NCBI GenBank assembly: GCA_018262575.1
Contig: JAGSYU010000013.1
Span: 1-56,696 of the forward strand
Origin: Pseudomonadota bacterium
Lineage (GTDB): Bacteria; Pseudomonadota; Alphaproteobacteria; Rhizobiales; Pleomorphomonadaceae
Length of the DNA: 56,696 nt
Direction: 5' to 3'
The notes beneath the pieces were generated by a model, which had not been told where the DNA came from, ran no database searches, and worked only from the letters and a program-made list of their open reading frames with translations. Positions 26,994 to 36,485 of this stretch are shown piece after piece. The first letter of the stretch is position 1. The number at the start of each line of letters is the position of its first letter. Both the position numbers and the translations under genes were made by a program.

Positions 26994-28091
26994 CTAGTTC
27001 CGCCCGCTCTCCGTTGCGTCAATCGTCAGCACCGACTGTCGGTGGACAATCTCGGTCCGCAGCATCGCCGCCTGGGAGGAGCCTTCGCCGTTGATCTCCG
27101 CCAGCAGTAAATTCATCGCCAAACGCCCGAGTTCGTAGGTTGGGCGCCGGATCACCGTCAGGGGCGGTGTGAACACCGACACCCACGGCGGGTCGTCGAA
27201 CAGGATCAGAGACAGGTCGCGGCCGATCTCGAGACCGATCTCGCGAGCGGCGGCGATACAGCCAATCGCCATCTCCTCGTTGGTGGCCAGGATGGCGGTC
27301 GGCCGCGGTTCGTCCTTGAGGATTGCCATCGCCGCCGCTCTTGCGTGCTTGAACTCGCCGCGGCTGTAGCGCAGCCATTTGTGCGTCGGCGTGATGCCGG
27401 CCTCGCCCAGGCCGACGGTGCCGCCGTGCATGCGCGCCTCCGCCGTCCAGACGATGTCCGGCGGTTCCTTGGTCGAGTGGCCGGCCACCGCGGCGGTTGC
27501 CACCATGAGGCCGATGCGGCGATGGCCGCAGGCAACGAAGTGACGGACCGCCTCGCGTGACGCGGCGAAATCATCGGTGGTGACCGAGCTGATCTTCAGC
27601 CCCTCGACATAACGGTCGAGCAGGACGATCGGCACCGAAAGGCCGCCGTCTTCCGGCTGGAGATGGCTGAAATGTCGGCGCGACGAGGGGACGACCACCA
27701 TGCCGTCGACGCGCTTTTCCACCAGCACGCGGATAGCGTCACGCTCGGATTCGAGGTCGTCGCCGGTGTTCAGCACCAGGATCTGGTAGTCGGATGAGGC
27801 GGCTGTGTCGATGATGGCGCGGATCGAGGTGCTGAAGAAGGAGTTGGAAATGTCGGCGACGACGACGCCGATGGTCAGCGTGCGGCCGGACCGCATCGAG
27901 CGGGCGAGCTCGTTGACCCGATAGTTGAGCGCCTCGGCGGCGGCCAGCACCTTGGCGCGTGTCTCCTTGGTCACCAGGCCGTAGTTGCCGAGCGCCCGGG
28001 CGGCGGTGGCGCGCGACACGTTCGCCCGCTGGGCAACGTCGATCAGGCGTGCCCGCTTGCGTGTGCCGTCGCCGATCTCGCCGTCATCCAT
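26994..28091 (-). CDS. LacI family regulator of sugar cluster B
   Basis: This 365-residue LacI-type regulator has its helix-turn-helix in RARLIDVAQRANVSRATAARALGNYG (about residues 13-38) and hinge VNELARSMRSGRTLTIGVVV, then a sugar-binding effector domain. ATG 28091 follows GGGAGG. It sits upstream of the RbsB-type operon in the same direction and is divergent from hxlA-hxlB. The palindrome at 28140-28157 in front of it is a likely operator, so it may also repress hxlAB. Confidence 0.88.
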   Translation of the reverse strand: MDDGEIGDGTRKRARLIDVAQRANVSRATAARALGNYGLVTKETRAKVLAAAEALNYRVNELARSMRSGRTLTIGVVVADISNSFFSTSIRAIIDTAASSDYQILVLNTGDDLESERDAIRVLVEKRVDGMVVVPSSRRHFSHLQPEDGGLSVPIVLLDRYVEGLKISSVTTDDFAASREAVRHFVACGHRRIGLMVATAAVAGHSTKEPPDIVWTAEARMHGGTVGLGEAGITPTHKWLRYSRGEFKHARAAAMAILKDEPRPTAILATNEEMAIGCIAAAREIGLEIGRDLSLILFDDPPWVSVFTPPLTVIRRPTYELGRLAMNLLLAEINGEGSSQAAMLRTEIVHRQSVLTIDATESGRN

Positions 28092-28427
28092 GTGCCCGCC
28101 TCCCGGGATCGGTTCAAGACCGTCTCGCTGGTTTCACCGAATGAGACCGATCTCATTTCGAAAGCAGGCTGCCACAGGTGCTCTGGCCTGTCAATATTGC
28201 CGAAATATCTATGTAGTGGACCGCTTCTACGACTTTCGGACCTGAGCTAGACTGTAGATTGAGCGCTCGGGGAGGTGCTGGGCGATGACGAAGCCCGTTT
28301 GGCGTGGGGGTACGATGGTCCGACGACATGCGTCGTGGGATCGTGCTCATTGGCGAGTCGTCTCTCCCGGAGACGTTTGCATCATTCGCGGTCCGGACGG
28401 GGCCGGCACCAGGAGGATAGATCGGCC
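28092..28427. promoter_or_regulatory. Divergent region lacI / hxlAB with palindromic operator
   Basis: This 336-base region has no convincing gene; an upstream in-frame start for hxlA at 28275 lacks homology. AATGAGA-CCGA-TCTCATT (28140-28157) has perfect 7-bp arms and a central CG, as expected of a LacI-family operator. The ribosome binding site of hxlA is AGGAGG at 28411-28416. Confidence 0.6.
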
Positions 28428-29057
28428 ATGAAGCTGCAGCTTGCACTGGATGACATCTCGATCGACGACGCGGTGGCTCTGCTCGATCGGGTGCATCCGT
28501 TCATCGACATCGTCGAGGTGGGTACGCCCTTCCTCATTGAGGAGGGGCTGCGGCCCGTACGCCTCTTCCGCGCCCGTTACCCCAACCTGCCGGTGCTGGC
28601 TGACGTCAAGATCATGGATGCCGGCTATTACGAGGCGCGGCAGGCCTTCGCCGCCGGGGCGGCCTACGTCACCGTGCTGGGCGTTACCGATCTCCTGACA
28701 GTCAAGGGCTGCCTTGAGGTCGGGGCGGAGTTCGGCGGCACCGTCGTTGCCGACATGATCTGCGTCGAGGATCTGCCGAAGCGGATCGGCCAGCTCGAGG
28801 GGCTCGGCGTCAGGGCTCTGGCGGTCCACACCGGCGTCGACCAGCAGGCGGCCGGCCGTACGCCGGCCGATGAGCTGGCCTTGATGAAGCAGGTGTCACG
28901 TCACTCCGAGCTGTTTGTTGCCGGCGGCATCACGCCGGCGACGGTATCGCACTACATCGCTCTCGGCGCCGATGTGGCCATCGTGGGCGGCGGCATCCGC
29001 CACGCCTCCGATCCGGTGAAGGCGGCGGAGGAACTCGCCCGGCTGGCTCGCCAGTGA
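28428..29057 (+). CDS. hxlA: 3-Hexulose-6-phosphate synthase
   Basis: This 209-residue TIM-barrel enzyme of the HUMPS/OMP decarboxylase superfamily condenses formaldehyde with ribulose 5-phosphate to D-arabino-3-hexulose 6-phosphate in the ribulose monophosphate pathway; the reverse reaction releases formaldehyde. The sequence follows Bacillus HxlA closely from memory: MKLQLALDD, VEVGTPFLIEEGL, catalytic VLADVKIMDAG, VHTGVDQQAAG and AIVGGGI. ATG 28428 follows AGGAGG. HxlB is encoded 25 bases downstream. Related KGP decarboxylases (UlaD) are the main alternative, but the HxlB partner favours this call. Confidence 0.88.
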   Translation: MKLQLALDDISIDDAVALLDRVHPFIDIVEVGTPFLIEEGLRPVRLFRARYPNLPVLADVKIMDAGYYEARQAFAAGAAYVTVLGVTDLLTVKGCLEVGAEFGGTVVADMICVEDLPKRIGQLEGLGVRALAVHTGVDQQAAGRTPADELALMKQVSRHSELFVAGGITPATVSHYIALGADVAIVGGGIRHASDPVKAAEELARLARQ

Positions 29058-29082
29058 AGGGTCGTGGAGACGGAGAGCAAAA

Positions 29083-29643
29083 ATGAATCTAGCAGACACC
29101 AGCGGCGCCATCCTCGACGAACTGCGGTCCGTCCTGTCGAAGGTTCCATCAACCGAAGCCGGCGCCTTCGTCGACGACCTCCTGGCGGCGCGGCGGATCT
29201 TTGTAGCCGGCGCCGGCCGGTCCGGGCTGGCCGGGCGTGCCTTTGCGATGCGCCTGATGCACTTCGGGTTCGATGCCTTCGTGATCGGGGAGATCGCCAC
29301 CCCGGCCTATTCCAAGGACGATCTGCTCGTCGTCTGCTCGGGATCGGGCGAGACGGGGAGTCTCGTGTCGATCGCCGAGAAGGCCAGGCGGATCGGCGGG
29401 AAGATCGCGCTGGTGACGATCGTCGCCGAGTCCACCATCGGCAAGCTTGCCGACCGTCGCCTGGTCCTGCCGGCGCCGTCGCCAAAGGCGAAGGGCGGCG
29501 AAGCCGTCCGGTCGATCCAGCCGATGGGCTCGCTGTTCGAACAGGCGGTGTTGCTTCTCCTCGATGCAGTCATCCTTGACCTGATGGCGCGGCGAGGGGT
29601 GGAGAGCGAGGAGATGTTCACCCGTCACGCCAACCTGGAGTGA
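29083..29643 (+). CDS. hxlB: 6-Phospho-3-hexuloisomerase
   Basis: This 186-residue SIS-domain isomerase converts 3-hexulose 6-phosphate to fructose 6-phosphate. Motifs match Bacillus HxlB: AGAGRSGLAGRAFAMRLMH, GEIATPAY, CSGSGETGSL, IQPMGSLFEQAVLLLLDAVIL and C-terminal FTRHANLE. GGAGAG lies a few bases before ATG 29083. Together with hxlA it forms a complete formaldehyde-fixing module, unusual in Hyphomicrobiales, where the serine cycle is the norm for C1 growth. Confidence 0.92.
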   Translation: MNLADTSGAILDELRSVLSKVPSTEAGAFVDDLLAARRIFVAGAGRSGLAGRAFAMRLMHFGFDAFVIGEIATPAYSKDDLLVVCSGSGETGSLVSIAEKARRIGGKIALVTIVAESTIGKLADRRLVLPAPSPKAKGGEAVRSIQPMGSLFEQAVLLLLDAVILDLMARRGVESEEMFTRHANLE

Positions 29644-29722
29644 TGCCGGCCGGGTGGTGCCTGCAAGATGCGCCTTCCGACGTCGTTTCGCTTTGGCTTT
29701 CGACCTGCTACATCGGACGGAC

Positions 29723-30520
29723 ATGCTGCCTCCATCCGATCGACCCATGTCCGACTCCGCGTCAAGCCAATCCTCGCTGATCGTCTTTCTCCGTGGTGCC
29801 CTCGACCGGCATTCGAGCGGCGTCATCTACCGCGACCTGGCGGCGGCGCTCAGGCAGGCGATCACCGAGGACGTGCTCGGAACCGGCGATGTCTTGCCCG
29901 GCGAACGGGACCTTGCCGAGGAGATTGCCGTCTCCCGCACCTCGGTGCGCAAGGCGATCGAGGCACTGGTCGGCGATGGCGTGCTGATTCGCCGCCATGG
30001 CGCCCGCACCGCCGTTGCCGAGCGCGTCGAGAAGCCGCTGTCGGCGCTGACGTCCTTCTCCGAGGACATGCGCTCGCGCGGCATCGAGCCGGGCATGACC
30101 TGGATCAGCCGCGAAGTGGGACCTGCCTCGCCGGCCGAGATCATGGCGCTGCACCTGTCGGTAGGCGCCCGCGTCTGCCGCCTGAAGCGCCTCCGGACCG
30201 GCGACGGCATGCCGATGGCCATCGAGCACGCCGTGGTGCCGGCCGATGTTCTCGACGACCCCGAAGTGGTCACCGGCTCGCTCTATGACGTGCTGGCCGA
30301 GCGTCAGCGCCGGCCGGTCAGGGCGCTGCAACGGCTGCGCGCCGCCGTGGCCGGTGCCGAGGACGGGCGCCTGCTTCACCTCGAGATCGGCGCGCCGCTG
30401 CTGGTTGCCGAACGCCGCTGCTTTACCGCCGATGGCACCCCGGTGGAGTTCACCCGCACCTACTATTGCGGCGAGCGCTACGACTTCCTGGTGGAGCTGC
30501 GCGCCCAGGACCAGATGTGA
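29723..30520 (+). CDS. GntR family regulator with UTRA domain (NagR/PhnF-like)
   Basis: This regulator of about 265 residues has an N-terminal GntR winged helix (YRDLAAALRQAITEDVLGTGDVLPGERDLAEEIAVSRTSVRKAIEALVGDGVL) and a C-terminal UTRA effector domain that typically binds a phosphorylated amino sugar. It precedes the NanE-NanK fusion and an ABC importer, so ManNAc-6-P or GlcNAc-6-P is a fair guess for its ligand. The start is uncertain: ATGs at 29723 and 29747 are possible and neither has a clear ribosome binding site. Confidence 0.85.
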   Translation: MLPPSDRPMSDSASSQSSLIVFLRGALDRHSSGVIYRDLAAALRQAITEDVLGTGDVLPGERDLAEEIAVSRTSVRKAIEALVGDGVLIRRHGARTAVAERVEKPLSALTSFSEDMRSRGIEPGMTWISREVGPASPAEIMALHLSVGARVCRLKRLRTGDGMPMAIEHAVVPADVLDDPEVVTGSLYDVLAERQRRPVRALQRLRAAVAGAEDGRLLHLEIGAPLLVAERRCFTADGTPVEFTRTYYCGERYDFLVELRAQDQM

Positions 30521-30530
30521 TCACTTTGAT

Positions 30531-30581
30531 ACCAGTTGAGCAAAAAGTAGGCCTTTAGTCCAAACTGGTTGCTGACTGGTT
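30531..30581. promoter_or_regulatory. Candidate GntR operator repeats
   Basis: ACCAGTT (30531-30537) is inverted as AACTGGT (30563-30569), and ACTGGTT is repeated directly at 30564-30570 and 30575-30581, one helical turn apart. They lie between the GntR gene and nanEK. The TGGT/ACCA half-sites resemble those of NagR-type regulators. Confidence 0.55.
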
Positions 30582-30625
30582 CTTACGCTGCTACCACTAG
30601 CTCGGTGTACAGCAGCGAGGAAACC

Positions 30626-32161
30626 GTGTCCGACTGCCTCAAGCGTTTCGCTTCATCCCTCGTCGTCTCCTGCCAGCCGGTGCCGGAAGGTCCGCTCGAC
30701 CATCCCGATCAGGTGGTCGGCTTTGCGCTGGCGGCGCTGGCCTCCGGTGGCCGTGGCCTCCGCATCGAGGGCATCGCCAACCTCCGGGCCGTTCGGGCGG
30801 CAACCGATGCGCCGATCATCGGCCTCATCAAGCGCGACCTCGATACGTCGCCGGTGCGCATCACGCCGTTCCTGGAGGATGTCGCGGCGCTGGCCGAGGC
30901 CGGTGCCGACATCATCGCCTTCGACGCCACCAACCGTGTTCGCCCGGTTGCCGTCGCCGACCTGTGCAAGGCCGTGCACGCCCTTGGCAAACTGGCCATG
31001 GCCGACATCTCGACCATCGAGGAAGCGAAGGCAGCGGTGGCGCTGGGTGTCGATGTCGTCGGCACCACCATGTCCGGCTATACCGGCGGCCCGGAGCCCT
31101 CCGATCCCGATTTTCAATTGCTCGCCGCCGCCGTGCGGCTCGGCCGGCCGGTCATCGCCGAGGGGCGCATGCGCGTTCCCGAGCAGGCGGCCGAAGCCAT
31201 CCGGCTCGGCGCTCACGGCGTGGTCGTCGGCTCGGCCATCACCCGTCCCGAGCACATCACCCGCTGGTTTGCCGACGCCATCGGCGCGGCGCGGGCGGTG
31301 TCCGCCCGGCCGGCGCTGGCCTTCGACCTCGGCGGAACCAAGACGCTGGTGGCGCTGGTCGACGGCGATCGCATTGTCGAGACGACCGAGCGGACCACCG
31401 ACCGACGCCTTGGCCCCGATGGCTGGTGCGACGCCATCGCCGACATGATCGCTCCCTGGCAGGGCCGGTTCGGCGCGGTGGGCGGTGCGGTCACCGGCGT
31501 CGTTCACGCCGGCCGCTGGTCGGCGCTCAATCCGGGCACGCTGCCAGTATCCACAGGTTATCCACTGGCCGACGCGCTGGCGAGCCGCCTCGGTCAACCG
31601 GTGACGCTGCACAACGATGCCCAGGCCGCCGCCTGGGGCGAGTACCGTTTCGGGGCCGGCGCCGGCCGCGACCTGCTGTTCGTCACCGTTTCCACCGGCA
31701 TCGGTGGTGGCGCCGTCATCGGCGGCCGGCTGCTCACCGGTCGGGGTGGCGTTGCCGGCTCGGTCGGCCTCACCTCCGGTGCGTCGGCCGACGGTGCCTT
31801 CGGACCGCTCGAGACGCTGGCAAGCGGTCGCTTCCTGGCCGAAGCCGCCTCGGCGGCCGGCCACGCCGTCGACGCGCCGGCTGTCTTTGCTGCGGCCGCT
31901 CGCGGCGAGCGCTGGGCGACGGTCCTCGTCGACCGCTCGGTCGACGTGGTGGCGCGGCTGTTTGAGAATCTGCAACTGCTGTTCGACCCGGACATCATGG
32001 TCGTGGGCGGCGGCGTCGGCCTTGCCGACGGCTACCGCGAGCGCCTCGAAGCGCGGCTGGCGCACCTGCCACCGCACCTGAAGCCCGAGATCCGCGCCGC
32101 GGCTCTCGGAAAAAATGCTGGCGTGATCGGCGCCGCCGATCTCGCCCGTCGCACATCATAA
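30626..32161 (+). CDS. nanEK: Bifunctional ManNAc-6-phosphate 2-epimerase / ManNAc kinase
   Basis: This 511-residue fusion joins two enzymes of amino-sugar catabolism. Residues about 1-225 are NanE (TIM barrel): GGRGLRIEGIANLRAVR, PIIGLIKRD, catalytic DATNRVRP, TTMSGYTGGPEPSDPDF and VIAEGRM. Residues about 230-510 are a ROK-family kinase (NanK): LAFDLGGTKTLVALV, LHNDAQAAAWGEYRFGAG, VTVSTGIGGGAVIGG and VVGGGVGLADGY. The ROK zinc-binding cysteine motif (CxCGxxGC) is replaced by SVGLTSGASADGAFG, so the kinase lacks that site. GTG 30626 follows GAGG. It heads an operon with an ABC importer. Confidence 0.9.
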   Translation: MSDCLKRFASSLVVSCQPVPEGPLDHPDQVVGFALAALASGGRGLRIEGIANLRAVRAATDAPIIGLIKRDLDTSPVRITPFLEDVAALAEAGADIIAFDATNRVRPVAVADLCKAVHALGKLAMADISTIEEAKAAVALGVDVVGTTMSGYTGGPEPSDPDFQLLAAAVRLGRPVIAEGRMRVPEQAAEAIRLGAHGVVVGSAITRPEHITRWFADAIGAARAVSARPALAFDLGGTKTLVALVDGDRIVETTERTTDRRLGPDGWCDAIADMIAPWQGRFGAVGGAVTGVVHAGRWSALNPGTLPVSTGYPLADALASRLGQPVTLHNDAQAAAWGEYRFGAGAGRDLLFVTVSTGIGGGAVIGGRLLTGRGGVAGSVGLTSGASADGAFGPLETLASGRFLAEAASAAGHAVDAPAVFAAAARGERWATVLVDRSVDVVARLFENLQLLFDPDIMVVGGGVGLADGYRERLEARLAHLPPHLKPEIRAAALGKNAGVIGAADLARRTS

Positions 32162-32178
32162 AATCCAAGGGGACACAA

Positions 32179-33498
32179 ATGACGCGACTGAAAACCCTTC
32201 TGACCAGTGCTGCCCTGTTTGCGGCGCTGGGAGTGACCGGGGCCATGGCCGAGGTGACGGTGCTCGGCTGGCCGGGCGGGCCTGAGGAAGCCGGCCTGCG
32301 CAAGGCGGCCGATGCCTACAACACCACGGCCTCCGACGCCGACAAGGTGAAGCTGATCTTCTTCAATCGCGATGGCTTCTTCGACAAGCTGGCCGCCGAC
32401 CTTGCTGCCGGCTCGACCGACTTCGACGTCAACCTGCTCGCCACCTACGCGCTCGGCCGCTACGCGCCGTTCATGGATCCGATCACCCTGCCGGAGGCCT
32501 CCAAGTCAACCTTCCCCGAGAAGGTGCTGGCCACCATGCAGTATGACGGCAAGCAGTATGGCATCCCGACCGACCTGTCGCTGCACTTCATGTATTACCG
32601 CACCGACCTGATCGAGAAGCTGCTTTCCGACGCCGACTGGAAGGCGAAATACGGCGAGATCTCCGAGAAGTACCTCGGCAAGAAGCTCGAGCCCAAGGAC
32701 CCCGACGCCTGGGCCTGGGAAGACTGGATGGCGACGGCGCTGTTCTTCACCAAGTCGATCAATTCCGACAGCCCGACCCGCTATGGCACGGTCCTTCAGA
32801 TGAAGAACCTGTTGTTCAACATGATGGTCTGGCAATCGACAGCCCGCGCGCAGGGCGGCGACTGGCTGAACGACAAGGGTGAGGTCATCGTCGACAGCCC
32901 CGCCTATCGCGCGGCGCTCGACATCTACAAGAAGCTCTATGACGAGGGCACGTCGCCCAAGGATTCGACCACCTACGAGTTTGCCGAGGCCAATGCCGCC
33001 TTCGGGGCCGGGCAGGCCGCCACCATGCTGCAGTGGAACGCCGCCTTCGGCGACCTCGACAACAAGGAAAAGACGCCAGCCGTGGCCGGCAAGATCGGCA
33101 CCGTGGCGCCGCCGGCCGGACCGGAAGGCCGCTTCACCCATATCCACGGCCTCGGCCTCGGCATCAACAAGGCCTCCCAGCACAAGGAGGGTGCCGTCAA
33201 GTTCCTGAACTGGCTTGGCACACCCGACGCCATGGAGATCTACTCCAAGGCCGGCGGTTCGCCGGCACTCAGCGACGCGGTGGTGGCCAAGGTCAGCGCC
33301 GAGCGGCCTGATCTCGTCAAGCTCGGCCAGTATGCCGGCTCCTACGGCTTCGTCATGCACGGCGGTACCGCCGCCAAGGCGCTGCAGGTCTATGAACTGC
33401 AGGCCAAGGAGTTCACGGCCTACTGGTCCGGCGGCAAGTCGCTCGACGACGCGCTGGCCGCGACCAAGACCGGCATGGCTGAGCTCCTGAAGCCCTGA
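32179..33498 (+). CDS. Sugar ABC transporter substrate-binding protein (cluster C)
   Basis: This 439-residue periplasmic binding protein of the family 1 solute-binding fold has a signal peptide ending in GVTGAMA-EV. Typical segments are VLGWPGGPEEAGLRKAADAYN, FDVNLLATYALGRY, YGIPTDLSLHFMYYRTDLIEK and LQWNAAFGDL. AAGGGG precedes ATG 32179. It follows nanEK by 17 bases and precedes two permeases and an ATPase, so its ligand is likely an amino sugar or an oligosaccharide that yields ManNAc; this is inference from context. Confidence 0.88.
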   Translation: MTRLKTLLTSAALFAALGVTGAMAEVTVLGWPGGPEEAGLRKAADAYNTTASDADKVKLIFFNRDGFFDKLAADLAAGSTDFDVNLLATYALGRYAPFMDPITLPEASKSTFPEKVLATMQYDGKQYGIPTDLSLHFMYYRTDLIEKLLSDADWKAKYGEISEKYLGKKLEPKDPDAWAWEDWMATALFFTKSINSDSPTRYGTVLQMKNLLFNMMVWQSTARAQGGDWLNDKGEVIVDSPAYRAALDIYKKLYDEGTSPKDSTTYEFAEANAAFGAGQAATMLQWNAAFGDLDNKEKTPAVAGKIGTVAPPAGPEGRFTHIHGLGLGINKASQHKEGAVKFLNWLGTPDAMEIYSKAGGSPALSDAVVAKVSAERPDLVKLGQYAGSYGFVMHGGTAAKALQVYELQAKEFTAYWSGGKSLDDALAATKTGMAELLKP

Positions 33499-33588
33499 CG
33501 GTCTGGACGGTGGCGGCAGCGCCACCGCTGTTCCACCCCCGGCGGATGCGGTAGACTAGAGTTGAGCCAGCAGCGCCGCGCCGCCGAT

Positions 33589-33621
33589 CCCGCGCGCCAG
33601 TCCCCCCGGCTGGCGCGCGGG
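33589..33621 (+). other. Perfect 12-bp hairpin after binding-protein gene
   Basis: CCCGCGCGCCAG and CTGGCGCGCGGG pair perfectly around a 9-base loop, about 90 bases after the binding-protein stop and 40 bases before the first permease. Such stems commonly set a high ratio of binding protein to membrane subunits by protecting the upstream mRNA or by partial termination. Confidence 0.75.
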
Positions 33622-33661
33622 GCGCCTTTCCTCTGACGCTGATTGCCGAGGACGAGACCGT

Positions 33662-34531
33662 ATGCCGCGGACTTCCCGTTTCGAGGGGCATCTCCTGATT
33701 GCCCCGCTCACGGCCTTCCTGATCGCCCTCCTGGGGTTTCCGCTTGTTCTCGATGTCGTCTACTCGGTTTCCCGCGTCGGCTTCGAGAACATCCGCGCGC
33801 CCGAGCTGATCGGCTTTTCCAACTACGCCAAGGCGGTCGCCGACCCGGAATTCTGGGCCGCCGCCTGGTTCTCGCTACGCTTCGGGCTGATCGTCGCCGT
33901 CATCCAGATGGTCGCCGGCCTCGGGCTCGCCGTGTTCCTGGCGCCGTTGTTTGCCAAGCGGCCCTGGCTGATCGCTCTCCTCATGCTGCCGATGATGGTG
34001 GCCCCGGCGCTGGTCGGCTTGATGTACCGGCTGATCCTGCACGAGTTCGTCGGCGCCGTGCCCTACTATCTCCTCGAATGGTACGGCGACTTTCCTGCCT
34101 TTCTCGGTCGGGACTGGGCGTTTACGACGCTGGTCACCATCGAGACGCTGCAGTGGACGCCGTTTGCGCTGTTGATCCTGCATTCGTCCTACGCGGCGAT
34201 CTCGCCGGACATTCGCGAGGCGGCGTCGCTCGATGGCGCGCGCGGCCGGCGGCTGTTCCTCAACATCGATCTGCCGCTGATGATGCCGGCCCTCGGCATC
34301 ACCTTCTTCATCCGCTTCATCGACAGCTTCCGGGTGTTCGACAACCTCTACACCCTGGTTGGGCCGGGTGCTGGCGGCTCCACCACGTCGATGAGCATCT
34401 ACATCTACCAGGCCTTCTTCAAGGTCGGCGACATCGGCCTCGCCGTGGCCGCCTCGATGCTGCTGCTCGTCGCCTCCTTCGTGGTGCTGTGGGCGATCAA
34501 CCGGTTCACGGCCAGAAAGGCGCCGCTATGA
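33662..34531 (+). CDS. Sugar ABC transporter permease, MalF type (cluster C)
   Basis: This 289-residue permease has six transmembrane helices, with the EAA-like loop REAASLDGARGRRLFLNIDLPL near residue 185. ATG 33662 lies 40 bases after the strong hairpin. Its 3' end overlaps the second permease gene by 4 bases (ATGA). Confidence 0.9.
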   Translation: MPRTSRFEGHLLIAPLTAFLIALLGFPLVLDVVYSVSRVGFENIRAPELIGFSNYAKAVADPEFWAAAWFSLRFGLIVAVIQMVAGLGLAVFLAPLFAKRPWLIALLMLPMMVAPALVGLMYRLILHEFVGAVPYYLLEWYGDFPAFLGRDWAFTTLVTIETLQWTPFALLILHSSYAAISPDIREAASLDGARGRRLFLNIDLPLMMPALGITFFIRFIDSFRVFDNLYTLVGPGAGGSTTSMSIYIYQAFFKVGDIGLAVAASMLLLVASFVVLWAINRFTARKAPL

Positions 34532-35361
34532 AGAAGCCGCTTCTCGGGGGGCTGCGCTGGCTGGTGTTCGCGCTGGCGGTGGTCATCCTGAACTTCCCGG
34601 TGATCGCCACGCTGGTGACGTCGCTGAAAAGCGATGCGGAGATCATGACCAATGCCTCGCTGATCATCGAGGCGCCGACGCTCGACAATTACGTGGCGGT
34701 GTTCGCCATGGCCGACCGCTTCGACATCCTGCATTTCCTCGGCAACAGCCTCGTCGCTTCGCTGATCGGCTCGGTGCTGGCCATCGCCATCGCCTTTCCG
34801 GCCGCCTACGCCATGGCCCGCCTCGAGGTGGGGCGGAGCTGGTTGCTGCCGCTCGCCGTCAACCTCCGGGCCGTGCCGCTGATCATCTTCGCCATCCCCA
34901 TTTACCTGATGTACCAGCAGGTCGGCCTGCTCGACACGCGGTTCGGCCTCGCCCTCATCTTCTGTCTCGTCAACGTGCCGCTGGTGCTGGTGCTGTTCGC
35001 CTCGTCGATCGCCGACCTGCCGCTGGAAATCGAAGAAGCCGGCCGCGTCGACGGTGCCGGTACGCTTCGCCTTCTCGTCTATGTCGTGGCGCCGATGTCG
35101 CTCAACGTCGTCGCTGCCTCGTCGGTGCTGGCCTTCATCTATTCCTGGAACGAGTTCCTGTTCGGCCTGATGCTGACCACCAACAACGCGACGCCGGTGT
35201 CGGTCGGCGCCTCCTTCTTCTTCGCCGCCTCCGGCGGCGGCGTGCGCTGGGGCGTTGCCGCCGCCGTCATGATCCTGGCGACGCTGCCGCCGCTCGTCCT
35301 CGGTCTGTTGATGTATCGCCAAATCGGCCGGTCGATGACCGCCGGTGCCGTCAAGGGCTGA
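34528..35361 (+). CDS. Sugar ABC transporter permease, MalG type (cluster C)
   Basis: This 277-residue permease has six transmembrane helices, with EAA-like loop EEAGRVDGAGTLRLLVYVVAP near residue 171 and C-terminal IGRSMTAGAVKG typical of MalG-type subunits. The start ATG 34528 overlaps the preceding gene. It pairs with the MalF-type permease of the same operon. Confidence 0.9.
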   Translation: MKKPLLGGLRWLVFALAVVILNFPVIATLVTSLKSDAEIMTNASLIIEAPTLDNYVAVFAMADRFDILHFLGNSLVASLIGSVLAIAIAFPAAYAMARLEVGRSWLLPLAVNLRAVPLIIFAIPIYLMYQQVGLLDTRFGLALIFCLVNVPLVLVLFASSIADLPLEIEEAGRVDGAGTLRLLVYVVAPMSLNVVAASSVLAFIYSWNEFLFGLMLTTNNATPVSVGASFFFAASGGGVRWGVAAAVMILATLPPLVLGLLMYRQIGRSMTAGAVKG

Positions 35362-35401
35362 CCCTACCGCTTCACCGCCACGAGATTTCCGGGAAACAAC
35401 C

Positions 35402-36472
<1,071 letters not shown>

Positions 36473-36485
36473 GGCCTGGCGGCGG

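Noticed and set aside
28275-28427. Upstream extension of hxlA from 28275
   Set aside because: Homology to HxlA starts exactly at ATG 28428, which has AGGAGG in front; the extra 51 residues match nothing.
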